Below, piece after piece: positions 41,761 through 53,864 of a stretch of 64,000 nt of DNA. The notes below the pieces were generated by a model. The model made no database searches and was not told the DNA's origin. It saw only the letters and a program-made list of their open reading frames with translations. Each line of letters begins with the position of its first letter. Positions within the stretch are counted from its first letter, which is position 1. Both the position numbers and the translations under genes were made by a program. The stretch comes from Sanderia malayensis (lineage: Eukaryota > Cnidaria > Scyphozoa > Semaeostomeae > Pelagiidae): positions 96,409-160,408 of the forward strand of contig RQOL01000321.1 in the NCBI GenBank assembly GCA_013076295.1. The letters are read 5' to 3'.

Positions 41761-42979
41761 ACATCTTCCCCCCTGGCAGCACCCGCCCTGCCGCCCCCTG
41801 AAAGCCGTTTCTGAAAGTTGATAAATTCAGTGTGAAGTTTGGAAAAAAATAGTTGCCTTCAAAAATGTAATCAATCCTGGAAAATTTAAACTCAATGTCT
41901 AATAAAAAATATATCAAACTGTAGCTAAGAAAACAGCGAATCTGATTAAAATATTAACATTTCTTAACAGTGTTGTTTTGAATTTTAAGGGAGTATTTAG
42001 TGCAGTCCAAGACAAAAGCCGTGAAAAAATTTATTCATCAGGCAACTTTCAAAACACAAAAATCTCCCTAACTTGGTCAAAATTAGTCCATTTGAACTCA
42101 AATTACACCAACACGAAAGTAATAGCTTGGCGAACATTTATCGAAAGTATTTGGGTGAAAAAAACAAACTTTTGGCAGGTTTAACATTAGTTTTCGCAAA
42201 TGCAAAACACACACGTGTTGCATGAAAAATTCGTGTTTTCCAGCAAAACCGAAACTCGGCTAAAACTGTCCAAAAAAAGAAGAAAATTGACAAAACAAAT
42301 ATAACAACACCAGATAACTTTAGTTCTCGTGTAAATAAACAGTTATCGAAAGTTTAAATGGACAAAATCGGCCCAGAACGACCCAAGAAAATCAGAATTG
42401 TCTCCGTGTTTTGGTTAGGCCCTCGAGCCGAAAGAAAAACGTGAGGTTAAACAAAACAAAACTCGTGCTATTTAAAGCCAAAAACAATTGAATAAAGAAA
42501 ATACCTTGAAATAATTGTTCACCAATTGTTTCCACAGGTCTTAACAACAATTGACACGTCTTTACAATTCATTTCCGGCACGTATTCACGTTTAAACCCG
42601 AGCAACTTGCCGCCCATTCAACTAAAAAAACACCTGCTTCTCCCTGCTCGTTTTGCATTTCATTAACTGGGTCGGCCGAACTTTCTAGAAAGTCGCACCA
42701 CAAAATTGGCCATAACTCCCGAACCGCTTGGAGTAGAAATTAGCCACATAGTTTACTTTGATGAGCAGAATGCAGCGATCATTTCTATGCCGATTTGCAC
42801 CCTTATTTGCACCCCAAAAAAAAGCCTTTATGATATCAAGCCCCGCTCCTTTGATCCCATTATTTGGTGGAACGTTGCCATTGTTTTTTCGAACGTCGAT
42901 TGTTCCGGAGACAATGACCCATTGTGTGGTCCCTTCGGGTCACGTGTGATCACATTTTATTATATATAGACCATCCTGC

Positions 42980-43100
42980 AGCGGCGGACACGTTAAGCAA
43001 CCCGTTCTAATTAAAGTTGATGAAGTTGTGATAACATCAGCCGGCGGACACGTTAAGCAATCCGTTCTAATTAAATTTGCATAATTTGCGATAAGATCAG
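42980..43100. repeat. Two-copy ~60-bp tandem repeat
   Basis: Two copies of GGCGGACACGTTAAGCAA[C/T]CCGTTCTAATTAAA followed by similar DNA, separated by about 60 bp. Confidence 0.75.
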
Positions 43101-43129
43101 TGGTAGGCCACGCAAAGAAAAAGAATTTT

Positions 43130-43600
43130 GTTTGAAATTGAAGTCGTCATAGTTGCAACCATTCCCCAACCATATGCTGCACGGAATCGCCGAGTCCCCA
43201 TTTCCATTCCAAGGTTGTTCCAGGTGCATGATGACTTAAATTGAAATCCTTGAAGTCGTCATAGTTGGAACCATTCCCCACCACATGGTCCACGGAATCC
43301 TCAAGTTCCGACTTGCATTCCAAGGTTGTTCCAGGAACATGTTATCTCCCATGACTTAACTTGACATCATTCAAATTTTGAAAGTTGCATCCATTCCCCC
43401 ACAGCATGGTCCATGGGATCCGCGATCCCAACTTCCATTCCAAGGTTGTTCTGGGTCCATGTTTTCTCCCATGATTTAATTTGAAATGATTCTGATCCTC
43501 ATATTTCCATCTTTTCCCCCATGGAAGTGCAAAGGTTGCATTCCATTCGAATGTTGTTCCAGGTCCGTTTTTTCCGCGATGCAAATGTTCGTGCACTTCT
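43130..43600. repeat. Diverged ~115-bp tandem repeat, four copies
   Basis: Each copy has CATTCCC, then TTCCATTCCAAGGTTGTT (or close) and AT/CTCCCATGA. Copies are clearly diverged, so the array is older than the surrounding Helitron units. ORFs on minus over it (43342-43676) are by-products. Confidence 0.8.
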
Positions 43601-45487
43601 GAGCGTGCGAGAAATGTCTCGATTTAAACCGAACGGAGAGAAGCGTGGCGATTGAATGGTATATCAGAAAACACAATTGGATCCATTTAATGCGAAATTT
43701 CGATTAGAGAATACAGAATATTAAAAATACACATCAAATTGGTAAAAACATATTTGCAACTACACAAATTCCATGAAAGCAATACAAAAGCGCATTGTGA
43801 AAATTTTAGAAGGGTCCCAAAGTTAGATGCATCTAAACACGCAGTCAAAAATTCACGATATATAAAAGGGCTTCAAATACAGCAGATCATGAAAATTTTT
43901 AGTTGATTCACTCACATATTTCACAGACCAAATGCACAACTTTGGCGTTTTGAATTGTAAGCTCAGTGGTGGGCACTTTTCCAGTTTAGAATCCACGTGA
44001 AGTGGAAGCAATTGTTTCCAGCATGAGCACACGTTTATGTTATGCAGAACGAAAATGACGTGCTTGAAATGCAATACTTTAGGCTTCGGATGGCCAGTCG
44101 TGAACAGTTCTGTGGATGCTAAGGAGAAAGGGCTTCGTGGAATTTCATGGTTCTCGGCACGGCCTGCTTCAATGCAATATGAAAATAGCTGTTTTCGAGT
44201 CTGGCCAGTTAAAGTTTCACATGGAAATCTGCAAAAATCGATTTAGAATTTTAGTATTGATCGATCAGAGCTGTTTCAAACAAATCAGAGTCAATTTATA
44301 GAGAATATGAGTGAAATTTTGAAAATTTATTGCACGGCTGGATGAATTTTAAAAGCGAGTTCTTGATCAGGAAATCCGAGGTGAATAAATGAGTGCAACT
44401 GAGGGGAAAATATAGAAAAAACGTCGCGACTTACCAGTGAAGTTCTTTGGGAAACAGTTCTGAATAGCAAGCTCCAAGTAAAATTCCAGTTGATTGGAAG
44501 GAAGGGCAGAATATCTTTTAGACAACTGCGTGTCCTTTGAATGGCTTCGTTTCAGTGAAATTGCGAAATTGCCGTTTCTGAAATTCGTTCTTTAGATCGT
44601 TGCATCCAGATCTGTTATTAGAAAATCAGAAGTTGATCATTTATGGTTTTAGTGTTGGATCTAGCATAGAAAAGATTTGTAAAGGAAAGAATTATTTAGA
44701 ATTTCAGGGGGCCTAGAAATTTCTATAAACAACGGATCAGAAAAAATCGACAACAAAATAAGAAGGATACAGAGGCGTTCAGTAGAGGCAAATAGAAACA
44801 ACTTAGCAACTTACCAGTTAAATCCTGAGAAGTTTTTAGTTTGGAATCTCGAGTAAAACAGCAGCAAAAATAAAACGCAGCAACACAACGAAATAATTTC
44901 ATTCGGTTTGTCCCGTCCCAAATTCGAAAACGGACATCCACTGCAGGCTCGCTGAAGGAAGGAAGCAACTTCCTCGTCACTCAAATGTCAGAGTAACAAA
45001 AAATGCTGTCGGATTAGTGTCAAAGGCAACAGGGATTCATTGTTTCGAAAACGGTAAACAACGCACGATCGATCTTTCCAGAAGCACGACGTCATTTCAA
45101 ATGCATTTAGCCACGGGGGTCGCTGAGCACAACAGGTTTTGTTCGACTCGATGCTTTAGTACGCGAGGAAGCTCGGGACAACTCCCCCTCGCACGGAAAA
45201 CAAAAGCCTCGGCACTGCAGGATCTGACAGAGTGCACAAAGCAAACTTCAAACGAAAACAAAGGGCGGAAGAATTTTCGAGGTAGAAACTTGAAAATATC
45301 TGGAAAACGAAAAAGAATTTCGAAAAACAAAATACATAATAGTAATATAGAGGCGAGTGGGAATAATTGCGAGTGGTTTTCGAAAAGAAGAGATCAGAGG
45401 AATTTTCGAGGTAGTGACCACAAAGGTGGGCGGTTGGTGGCCTTTGACCGGGCGCTTCCGTACCGCTCCAGTTTTATTATATAGAGA

Positions 45488-45524
45488 CTAGCCGGGGGAG
45501 CTCGCATACGCTCGCTTCCCGGAG
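45488..45524 (-). other. Helitron 3' end: GC hairpin + CTAG (unit 2)
   Basis: Same hairpin as at 21632, one extra A in the plus-strand run (GGGGGAGC). Followed on minus by TCTCTATATAATAAAA of the neighbouring unit. Confidence 0.7.
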
Positions 45525-48500
45525 CCCCCCAAGCAACAAACGTTTAATGTGGTTGGCGCACTTCGTGCGCTGCATTCGCTAACGCTCATGCCCTTTCCCA
45601 TCCCACGCACAGTGGTTTGGTTTTCCCTCTCTCCCATGTCTATCTATTGTCACGATTGTAGTGTTTAACATGCATGGAAATTAGTTTTAGTGATCAGCCT
45701 CGTTTTCATTTGAAAATCCTCGTTTTCATCAGTTAAGCCTCGTGCTGATGGTACAGTAGATAAGATGAAACATCAAAGTTTGTTATGTTGTAGGGACAAC
45801 AACAATTAGTCTGCTATTAGTTGAGTGCATGCATTGACACTTGGCTGTGGTCCTTTGTGAAGCTAATATAAACAGTAAAGGATGATCTGTGATGAGCATC
45901 CAGAATTTAAATTAATGTTCACTTACAGAGGTATAGTGTTGTTTCCATGATGAGATGACACTGATGCATTGATTTTTGATAAAGCATTAGGTATGAAGCC
46001 TCCAATACTTGCATTTGTGTATTGATGTAAATGAGTAGATCTACAAAGTGAAAGAGACAAACTATATTCCACTTAACATGTTGGTATATTACTATCAAGG
46101 GTAAAAAATTATTGGATTTGGATGTGGAGAATCTGTGGAGTTTAATTTTCCTTTGATGTTGATTTAATGTATGTCAATATGAAAAGAAATAAAGAAATGA
46201 ATATTGATCAGTATGACATGACATTACAGTATGACATTACAGACAAAACAGATCATGTAATGCAATTGCCACGAAAAAGCTTTATTAAATTAAATCAAGT
46301 ATACAAAGATTTCCCGGCTGGGATTGGTTTTGCATTAGTTTCAATCATATAGAACATAAGGATAAGCATCGGACCGGACACCGTGGATAACCAATGCAAA
46401 AGTACTTCATAATCATCATCAATGGGATGGGAATTGCATGGTGAAAGGAGTTTCATAGGAGTATTAGGCTTGGCAAGGAAGGCAGCCACAAATTGAAGAG
46501 AATCGTGAACAAAAATATTATAACCAAATTAAAGCCACTGGAACATGTGGGTACAGCATTAAACATTCTTTCCCAAAACATTAAATATAAAAAGCCATGA
46601 AATATAAGCGGAGTTGTCAATTTTGGCGTCAAGAAAACTATAGGTATGTTAACAATGAGTGAAATACAATTGGCCTAAGCAATTATATGGGAACTTGAAT
46701 GGGGTGAAACTAAAAATAAACTCTACTTACCCCTGAGCTGGGGAAAAATGAATGTTTCTGTCAGGTTTACTTTCTCTTATTTCAGCATCAAGTTCCGTTG
46801 CGATCCAAGATTTGGCAAACGATTATTGGGACAGCACAACCACCAGCGTGAAAAATTGCTACGTTGACAAAAAATAAGATAAATCAAAATCATACAAAAA
46901 ATCATGTTGTTATGCAGCCTCGTCTTAACGTAATGATCTGATTGAAGTGGATTGGCTAATAATGAACGTGACCCAAGAGAACTCAAGTGAACAAAGAACA
47001 TGCTGCCAGTGCGTCCTTCCTTTCATCTTTTCTTTCTCTGACTGGGTCACTGGCGATGGTAAGTAAGTTTTTCCAGATCGTGTTATATCATTGCGATCTT
47101 TCAAGATACATCTTTGAAATAAATCTGTAGCATTTTTGTCAAGGCTTTCATTCATTTTGGTAGCGTATAAGAGTTTAGGAAATATAGTATTTGACGAAAT
47201 CCCTTGAGAATAGGCCACATTTAAGAAAAAGGGATGTTAGAGATAAGATACATTGTCTGTACTGGAAAATGATATAAGATTCTGTTCTTTTTAGGTTCTA
47301 TTACATGTTCTATTCGTCCATTTTGGGTACTGTCTGTGCTACTCTGTTCATATGGGATTTGTGTGGTGCGATTTCAATGGAGGCAATTTTTGACTGTTCT
47401 TCAGGTAAGTATTGAATTATAGGAGATCATTACGCATCCGAATGGCCATCTACGCATCCGAAAGGCCAGTTCATTTATAAAGACGTGTTTTTGAGATACA
47501 TTTCCTGCAAATTTGTAGGGCTTGTGTCAAATCGCGTGTAAGAAGAGTTTAAAGGTATTTTTGGTGATAAATATTTTTGGCAAAGTGCATGGTTTTTCAA
47601 AGGTGAGAGTCTGTTATCATTTTCTTATTATTAATATTATTATAAATTATTATTTAATAATTTCTAGTGAACTACACATTTTAACTATTTAAGAAAATTT
47701 ACAAACATGAAAAGAAAAGCAACAAAAGAGAAACATTAAAACAGTAGCAGGTACAATCATTTGTCAATTCCCCTAACTAAAGATATGATTTCTTCTGTGG
47801 GCACATGTGCCCACATGCATCGGGTGTTGCCTGCGATCTTTTTTTGTTTGCTTTTCTTATTTTCTTTTTTATCCTTTTTTATTCTTTTTTTATCAAGAAT
47901 TTTAATTTTTATTTCCTCACATGTCCTGTAGGAAAGAATACATTGTTTGAAAAAGAGTTGAAAGTGAGCAACATGTTTTACGCAAGAATGAGATAGGTAT
48001 TTAGCGTTGCAACTTACTCTATTTCATTCTTAGTGAGGTGCCTTCCCTGGAGGCTCACAAAATTGAATTTTGTTTCTTTTTTGATTGCAATGAATTTATT
48101 TGCACACTCTCTTTTCAGTGAAGAGATATCTTTGAATTTGAAAAGCTACGACAAATAGGGCATGATGAATTTAGAAGAGTGACTTGATATTGTTAAAAGG
48201 TAGGATACAATTGTGTTCCCTTGTAAGGCAGTTGGATAACGTTGGTGTTCACAACATTTATTAAGTTTATCAATATAGGGATGGAAGTATTTTGTAATGT
48301 TACCTCCACTTCCTTGCCACAGTGAATCATTGTATGATCCTTTTGCACAGTGTCCGCAACTTCATCGACAACTTCATCGACAACTTCATCCACAACTGTT
48401 GCAGTTTCATCATTCGTGGGAACTTCGTGGTCTGTATCCATTTTTGCACTATATATAAATATATTGTCAGTCAATGTAAGGGGACTTAATAGGCTATGAG

Positions 48501-51500
48501 TTGTTTGAATTTGCCTGTACAGTTCTGTTGATGTTACAATAATATATACTTTTAATGTATTAATATGACAGACTTTCATTTTCTGCAGATAATGAATAAT
48601 AATAATTATCTTTCTTACAATGAAGAGGAAAGACTAAAGGCAGGCAGATAATGCAGAACTGAATACATGAACTTACGGCAGCAGTATTCGCGAAAATTAT
48701 CTATTTCAAGTGAACCTGTTAAAGATAAAATTGTTATTGTGATAATATCCACTGCAATGGCAATTGTGACATAAAACATAGCACTTTGAGCTTTTTTAAA
48801 GCTGTTTAGTTATAAATAGCCTGTATTTTCATGTGAAAGTGAAAGCAACATTAAAAATACATGTACTTACGTAAATTGCTGTTTTTCTCGTGGTGAGTTG
48901 AAAAAAATTTTTACGCACGCTAAGTCCTCTATGACGCAAGACAAATTTTAAATTTCGCGCCGCTATTGTTGTTGCTAGGACGCCGAAATTCCCGTGAATA
49001 TCTGATGATAATAGTATTAGCTCCAGGACATTACGTGGTGTTGCATTGATCGTATTGTGATTGTAGTTTTCAAGAGCAAGAAAACTTGGAATTATGCGAT
49101 AACTATTAGAATTACAAATTACAATTGCGATGAGAATACACGCTTCTTTTTATAAGGAACCTAGCTGCTGAGGGCCTAATTGTTTAAGTTCGTTATTTTG
49201 AGATCTCTTTGACCACTTTGTAGTTCTAAAAGTTGTTTAATTTTAAATTGGCATTTGGTGGACATAATTAGTACAGATGCAAGAACAACATTCAAATTCA
49301 TCGTTTTGCTATGTGAAGAGATAAGAGGTGAACATATGAAAAAGCTTCATAAAATATAAATGCAAGCAAGTGTCAGTGATATATACAATGAGAATGTTGC
49401 CGACTAAAAAAACAGAAATACTTTGTCAGGCACTGTCCCACAGTGAATGAATGAGGAGACACCATACACTATACATCATAATTTATCATGCAAGACTTTC
49501 AATATTGAAGTAAGATAACAAAGAGATATTTATGCACATATAGATTATTAAAATGCATTAATAATGTTTGCTTGTGTGGTAAGAGCCATCTTAGCTTGTT
49601 TTCTCCAGTGTAATGGAGGATTCTATCAGTGATTGATACAATGTATGCTTGCCAATCAATTTGAAAATGTTGTGTTGTAATGGTTGTGAAATCATTGCCA
49701 TCTGTGCCTGGCACACTGAGTTTACAACAACACATCTACCTGATAAGGAACATCATTAAGTGACAATGAGGAAGAATTAAGTACGTACAGGATTAGAAGA
49801 CTGTAAGTGATTTGTTAAGAAAACATTTAGTGATAGTCAATGTAGAAATAGTATTCAGCCTTTATTTATTCAGTCTGCTTTTCAATTAGGGTGCATTAAT
49901 TGATTTATCTATTGATGTGGAACAGAGAGCCCCATACCTTGAATATTATACCTGAGTTGGGAAATAATTTGAAGAGAACATTTTGAGCCATAGATTGAAT
50001 TTTCCATTACCTTTGACTAAATGAATCTGTACAAAAATAGGAAAAGAGCATTAATGACTGTGGTAGACAAAAGAGATATGCAATGCATGTGCAATGAGGA
50101 AGGTGGTAAGTAAATAAAGTGTGGATTTTTCTCAGGGCTTGAACTTGACTTCCACTGGTTTCCTTCATGTACATTACAACAATTAAACATCTTGGATAAA
50201 CAGAAATTGAAAGCAGGTTCATGTGGGGATATCAATGAGCTTTGCTTGTAAAACAAAGAAGGCAGCCACAAAGTCAATAAATTGGTTAGGAACTATATTA
50301 ACGGAAATAAAAGCCCCAGGAAGATGTTGGTAGAGCAATGCACATTTCTTCTGAAAACAAAGTACTGAAAAAACATTGGAAAATTTCCAGAATTCTGGCC
50401 TAACAAACTATATGTAAACCGTGAGTAAAGTAGAAATGGCCTAAGCTAAGCAATTTCCATTGAACATATCAAATTCAAAGGGATGGAAATGAAAATATAC
50501 ATTGTTGACCTATGATTCATAGCAGCCTAGTTTTCTCCTTTAAGTCAATAAGGGTATACATGAGCTTTATTTTCTCTCATTTCAGTAGCATGCAAATTCG
50601 CTTATATCTAAATATCCATTGTTTCATTGTCCAAAATGAAAAGAACCTTATTTACCTTTGGTGAACAGCAAGGTAGTTGTTTCCTTTAAGCCAGGAAGGC
50701 TTTATGAGGTATAATTTCATTGAGTTCAGCAACAAAATCCAACTGGATGCCATTTGTTGACAGACAAAAAATTATACCCGACAGGCAACAATAGTGCGAT
50801 GATGAGACATAACATAGATGAAAATCATACATAGACAGTACAAAGGCGTTTGAAATGAGAGACAGAAGTCTCGCCTCGTTTCAATGATCTTAGCATAAAT
50901 GCATCTAATTAAAAATGAAGTCAATAAAATTTGTTATGATATTATTGAATGGAGATTTATATGGGACAAATACACAAATATATGAATATTGAAACTCTAA
51001 CGATCTATCTCCTGATTATCTACTATTGAAAACATAAATCGCTATTCTAAAAACGTTATCATTAATGCGGAAGATCTGAAAGATATACAATACAGTACAA
51101 AGACATGTTTTGAAAGGACGTGGATAGATATTTGTATTGTATGCGAAGTACAAATGCGAAGGGTTCAGTCATGATAAACTCTACTATTCAAATTGGTGAA
51201 TTGTCAATATCAATAAAAATTGATCCATACAATCTGTAGTTCATGTTGCAAAATTGATTGGTTAAGCGACGTGTTTAGCCAAAGTGACAGTACCTCAATT
51301 GCATTATTCAATAGCACTTCACTCTCTGCAAGGATACATCTGTGCCACGGCGTGAATTTATTCTTCCAATAACGGCGGTCGTTTGCTTTGAGGATTAGGT
51401 TTGTACATAGTAAAAAAAAAATAAGATTGCCGGTTACATTAGTTAAAAGCTCGAACACCAGCGTCAAGGAGTAACCTTTGTTCGAGTTTTCCTTGTTGGT

Positions 51501-52012
51501 GAAAACTGCAATTGAAATTTGGAATTATATAACAGTAAACATTAAAGGGGCCTCTATAGCTTGTACACTAAGTTTTAAGGTATTAAAAGGAGAGGGGGGG
51601 ATGTTGTTGATAATGCAGTGTTTTCCAAAAAGCAACTATCCTTAAGAGACAATTTGCAGTTTTCACAGAGTAAGGAAATCCACTTTCCCATAGGCAATAT
51701 CGGAGAAAATGGCAACGCATAACTCTTAATAATCGGGCGCTACGCAGGATTCAGGACTGTGCCGACTGCTGTGTGTGGTGCAGTCACCCCTGGACATGTG
51801 GAGGGTGTAATGTCCAGTTGGTCTCCGCAGATCAGTGTTATCTAGAATGAATGCATTCTAGAAAGGTGCCAGTAACGGCTGTACATCACACTTATGTGCG
51901 ACGTGATCTGCGTTGACACACAATACCCGTACCCTTCAATGTGTGTATGTGCGTTTTGGTAGGCAGCCCTCTGTAGAGCAACTGTGCAGATGGTCGCTCT
52001 AGGATGAAGCCT
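45525..52012. other. 3' region of Helitron unit 2
   Basis: Mostly non-coding, co-linear with 21670-27694. Holds the counterparts of the candidate exons (46380-46480; 48305-48441; about 49499-49739; about 51295-51503) and of the palindrome (51841-51862). An extra block at about 49790-50370 has no counterpart in unit 1 and contains no gene that I recognise. Confidence 0.5.
48305..48441 (-). CDS. First exon of a small acidic protein, fast-diverging (unit 2)
   Basis: Starts ATG 48441 (MDTDHEVPTNDETATVVDEV), ends at donor (GGAG|GTAACATT). Holds three VVDEV-type repeats from a 12/15-bp DNA repeat. It shares only the start, CG-E-EV and the donor with the unit-1 exon at 24538-24655, although DNA on both sides is very similar. 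Function unknown. Confidence 0.4.
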
Positions 52013-53864
52013 TTACAGGACTTCTTGGAAAACAATGTTCTTTGTTTTCCTGTGTGTTTCCTCTCGAAGGTATACTTTGAGCCCGTTAAATGATGTTGCT
52101 CTTGACATGGCCACATATAACTGACCATGTGTGAACACGGGCTCAGGTAAGTACAAACCAACATACCTGAGGGATTGCCCCTGTGCCTTGTTGATTGTCA
52201 AGCAGTATGCAAGTCTGACTGGAAACTGTCGGCGTTTCATTTTGAACGGCATTTCCGTGTCCTGAGTGGAGACTGTGATCTTGGGAATCATGACCCGTTG
52301 TCCTCTGTGTTCCTTGGTAATGATCTCTGCTGTGATCACGTGACGTCGGAGATGCCGAACTATGAGTCTTGTTCCGTTGCAAAGACCTTTCTTTGGATTG
52401 AGATTCCTCAGAAGAATGATGGTTGCACCAACCTAATGCAATGAATATTATTGTGATTAATGACGAATATTTTATGGTGCACCACCTTTGCACATAATAA
52501 TTTAATGTTAATAGGATGAAAGATTGTACTGTTCCTACCTTGAGTTTAAGTCTGTGCAACGGCATTCCATTCGGAGTGAGTTGGTTGAGAAATTCAATGG
52601 GGTAGGCCTCTTCCTCATCTGGATCGTCTGTGACAACACTGTCTGTGCTGTAATAAGTTCTTTCGGCTGTTTGAAGTCTGTCCAGAATTAAGTCGTTCAC
52701 TTGATGTGATAAGTCATTCTTTGGAGTCAGACAACAGCGTTCAGACATTGTTACAGGATCCATCATTAGGTGTGAATCTGGTGTGTTCGGCCTGGGAAAA
52801 ATGAAGTTCAGCATGTCTTCTTTAGACGAAGTGCATATCTGTTGTGGCAGAATTACGTTGTCCAGTGCATCGTGTGCTTCTTGCTTGTTGCCAAGTCTGA
52901 GAAGCCATTCTGAGAATTCACAGTATGAATCATCTTGAACGGCTCTCATGTTGGTGTGTAAGCGATGCTGCTGAAACTTTGTCCATAGATCAATGATCTG
53001 ATGTGATTTTAGAGTCTCTGCTACAATTCTTTCCCTTCCTGCTTTCGTGACGACAGGTAGAACTTGTCTGAAGTCACCGCCAAGTAGCATGAACTTGCCA
53101 CCAAATGGTCTGTCGACATGTGTAATGTCTCGAAGCAGTCGGTCGACTGCTTGTAATGCAAGTGCGGGAATCATTGAAGCTTCATCCCATATAAAGAGAG
53201 TAGTTTCGCGCAATACCTGTGCTCTCCTGCTCTGTCTCTTGACATTACACGTTGATTCAGCTTGAAGTGGTATAGGAATTTGAAAGGTAGAATGTGACGT
53301 TCTACCATTTATGAGCAGCGTTGCAGCAATTCCTGACCACGCCATGCACTGAACTTTATGTCCATTTGCTTGGAGATTGTGTACCAACGTGTTGTAAAGG
53401 AAAGTTTTCCCGGTTCCAGCCGGCCCGTCAACGAAGTGACAGTTCTGTTCGGATTGCGCGTTGATAGCATCAGTGATTCCCGTGTATATGGCTCGCTGTT
53501 CAGGGTTCAATGCGGCCAGCATTCGTTCTCCTTCCTCTCTGGCATTGCCAACATCCATGTCATCTTCCTCTGTAATAATGAGTGAAATATATTGCAATAA
53601 AATTGGAAAGAAAGCTAGGAGAATCATCGTGCAAAAATACGTAAATGCCCTTGTCTGCACGATCTTAGGATACATTATTATATTCTTAATAATACAGTAC
53701 ATGTTTGAAAATAACACATTAGTACCTCGTTCAGGAATGACATAGTCGGCTGGAAGTTGAGGAAGGTCAGCATAATTAGTGATCGATTGACCATGTACTT
53801 TCAAATTTTCGTCAATGTCATGTAGACATTGATACATGTGTCGGTCTTCAAAAGCTATGGCCAT
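52013..53864 (-). CDS. Helitron helicase exons, unit 2
   Basis: Exon 53569-52539 carries Walker A (DGPAGTGKTFLYN), Walker B (LFIWDEASM), GGDFRQVLPV; exon 52432-52013 carries [11 protein letters not shown] and [10 protein letters not shown] link exon ends at 53726 (VIPERG|GTACT). The open frame 52143-53864 also reads through both introns by chance, so it should not be taken as one exon. All helicase motifs look intact and the first exon is free of the unit-1 frameshift, making this the better helicase copy. Confidence 0.85.

Larger units (their letters stand above)
39994..42271. repeat. 1139-bp tandem duplication
   Basis: Copies 39994-41132 and 41133-42271, starting AACTGAGATGAGCC; nearly identical with a few substitutions (for example ATTCATTG/ATTCCTTG, CAGCCCAAG/CAGTCCAAG) and different microsatellite lengths. 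Unit 2 has a single copy (from about 59857). Confidence 0.9.
21632..42970 (-). mobile_element. Helitron unit 1 (autonomous type, damaged)
   Basis: A minus-oriented rolling-circle element. Its 3' end is CTAG at 21632 and its 5' end TCTATATATAATAAAATGTG from 42970. It codes for a spliced Rep-helicase (27695-39003). Damage: a 5.8-kb YR retroelement inside the exon before Rep (31793-37631), a deletion of roughly 0.74 kb at about 29346 removing the Rep-helicase link, and a frameshift near 28475. Non-coding parts: about 6 kb on the 3' side (21632-27694) with a few candidate exons, and 4 kb on the 5' side with a 1139-bp tandem duplication. Co-linear with unit 2 over its whole length. Confidence 0.8.
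39004..42970. other. Helitron 5' region of unit 1 (promoter side)
   Basis: No convincing gene. Holds a 1139-bp tandem duplication (39994-42271) with two CATA/CATACCCT microsatellites, and at its right end CACGTGACCC near the Helitron 5' terminus. The Rep-Hel promoter should lie just right of 39003. Short ORFs such as 40836-41042 are in the duplicated DNA and have no recognisable family. Confidence 0.5.
42971..45487 (-). mobile_element. 2.5-kb Helitron-like unit, non-autonomous
   Basis: Its right edge on minus starts TCTCTATATAATAAAACTGG at 45487, directly joined to the CTAG of unit 2. The left edge (minus ...CTGCAGGATGG) meets unit 1 at 42971 and lacks a CTRR end, so it is truncated or unusual. 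Contains two tandem repeats (42980-43100, 43130-43600) and, at 43850-44980, splice-donor-like sites (CACTG|GTAAGT at about 44432, AACTG|GTAAGT at about 44813) in exon-like segments that resemble each other weakly. No gene recognised. Confidence 0.4.

Noticed and set aside
43342..43676. Minus frames with HGRKHGPRTTLEWK repeats
   Set aside because: By-product of the ~115-bp tandem repeat; copies are not in one frame.
45017..45484. 155-codon plus-strand frame
   Set aside because: No family signature, no start context, spans the 5' end of a non-autonomous unit.
52143..53864. Single 573-codon helicase gene
   Set aside because: Clear GT-AG introns lie inside (53725-53570 and 52538-52433); openness across them is chance.
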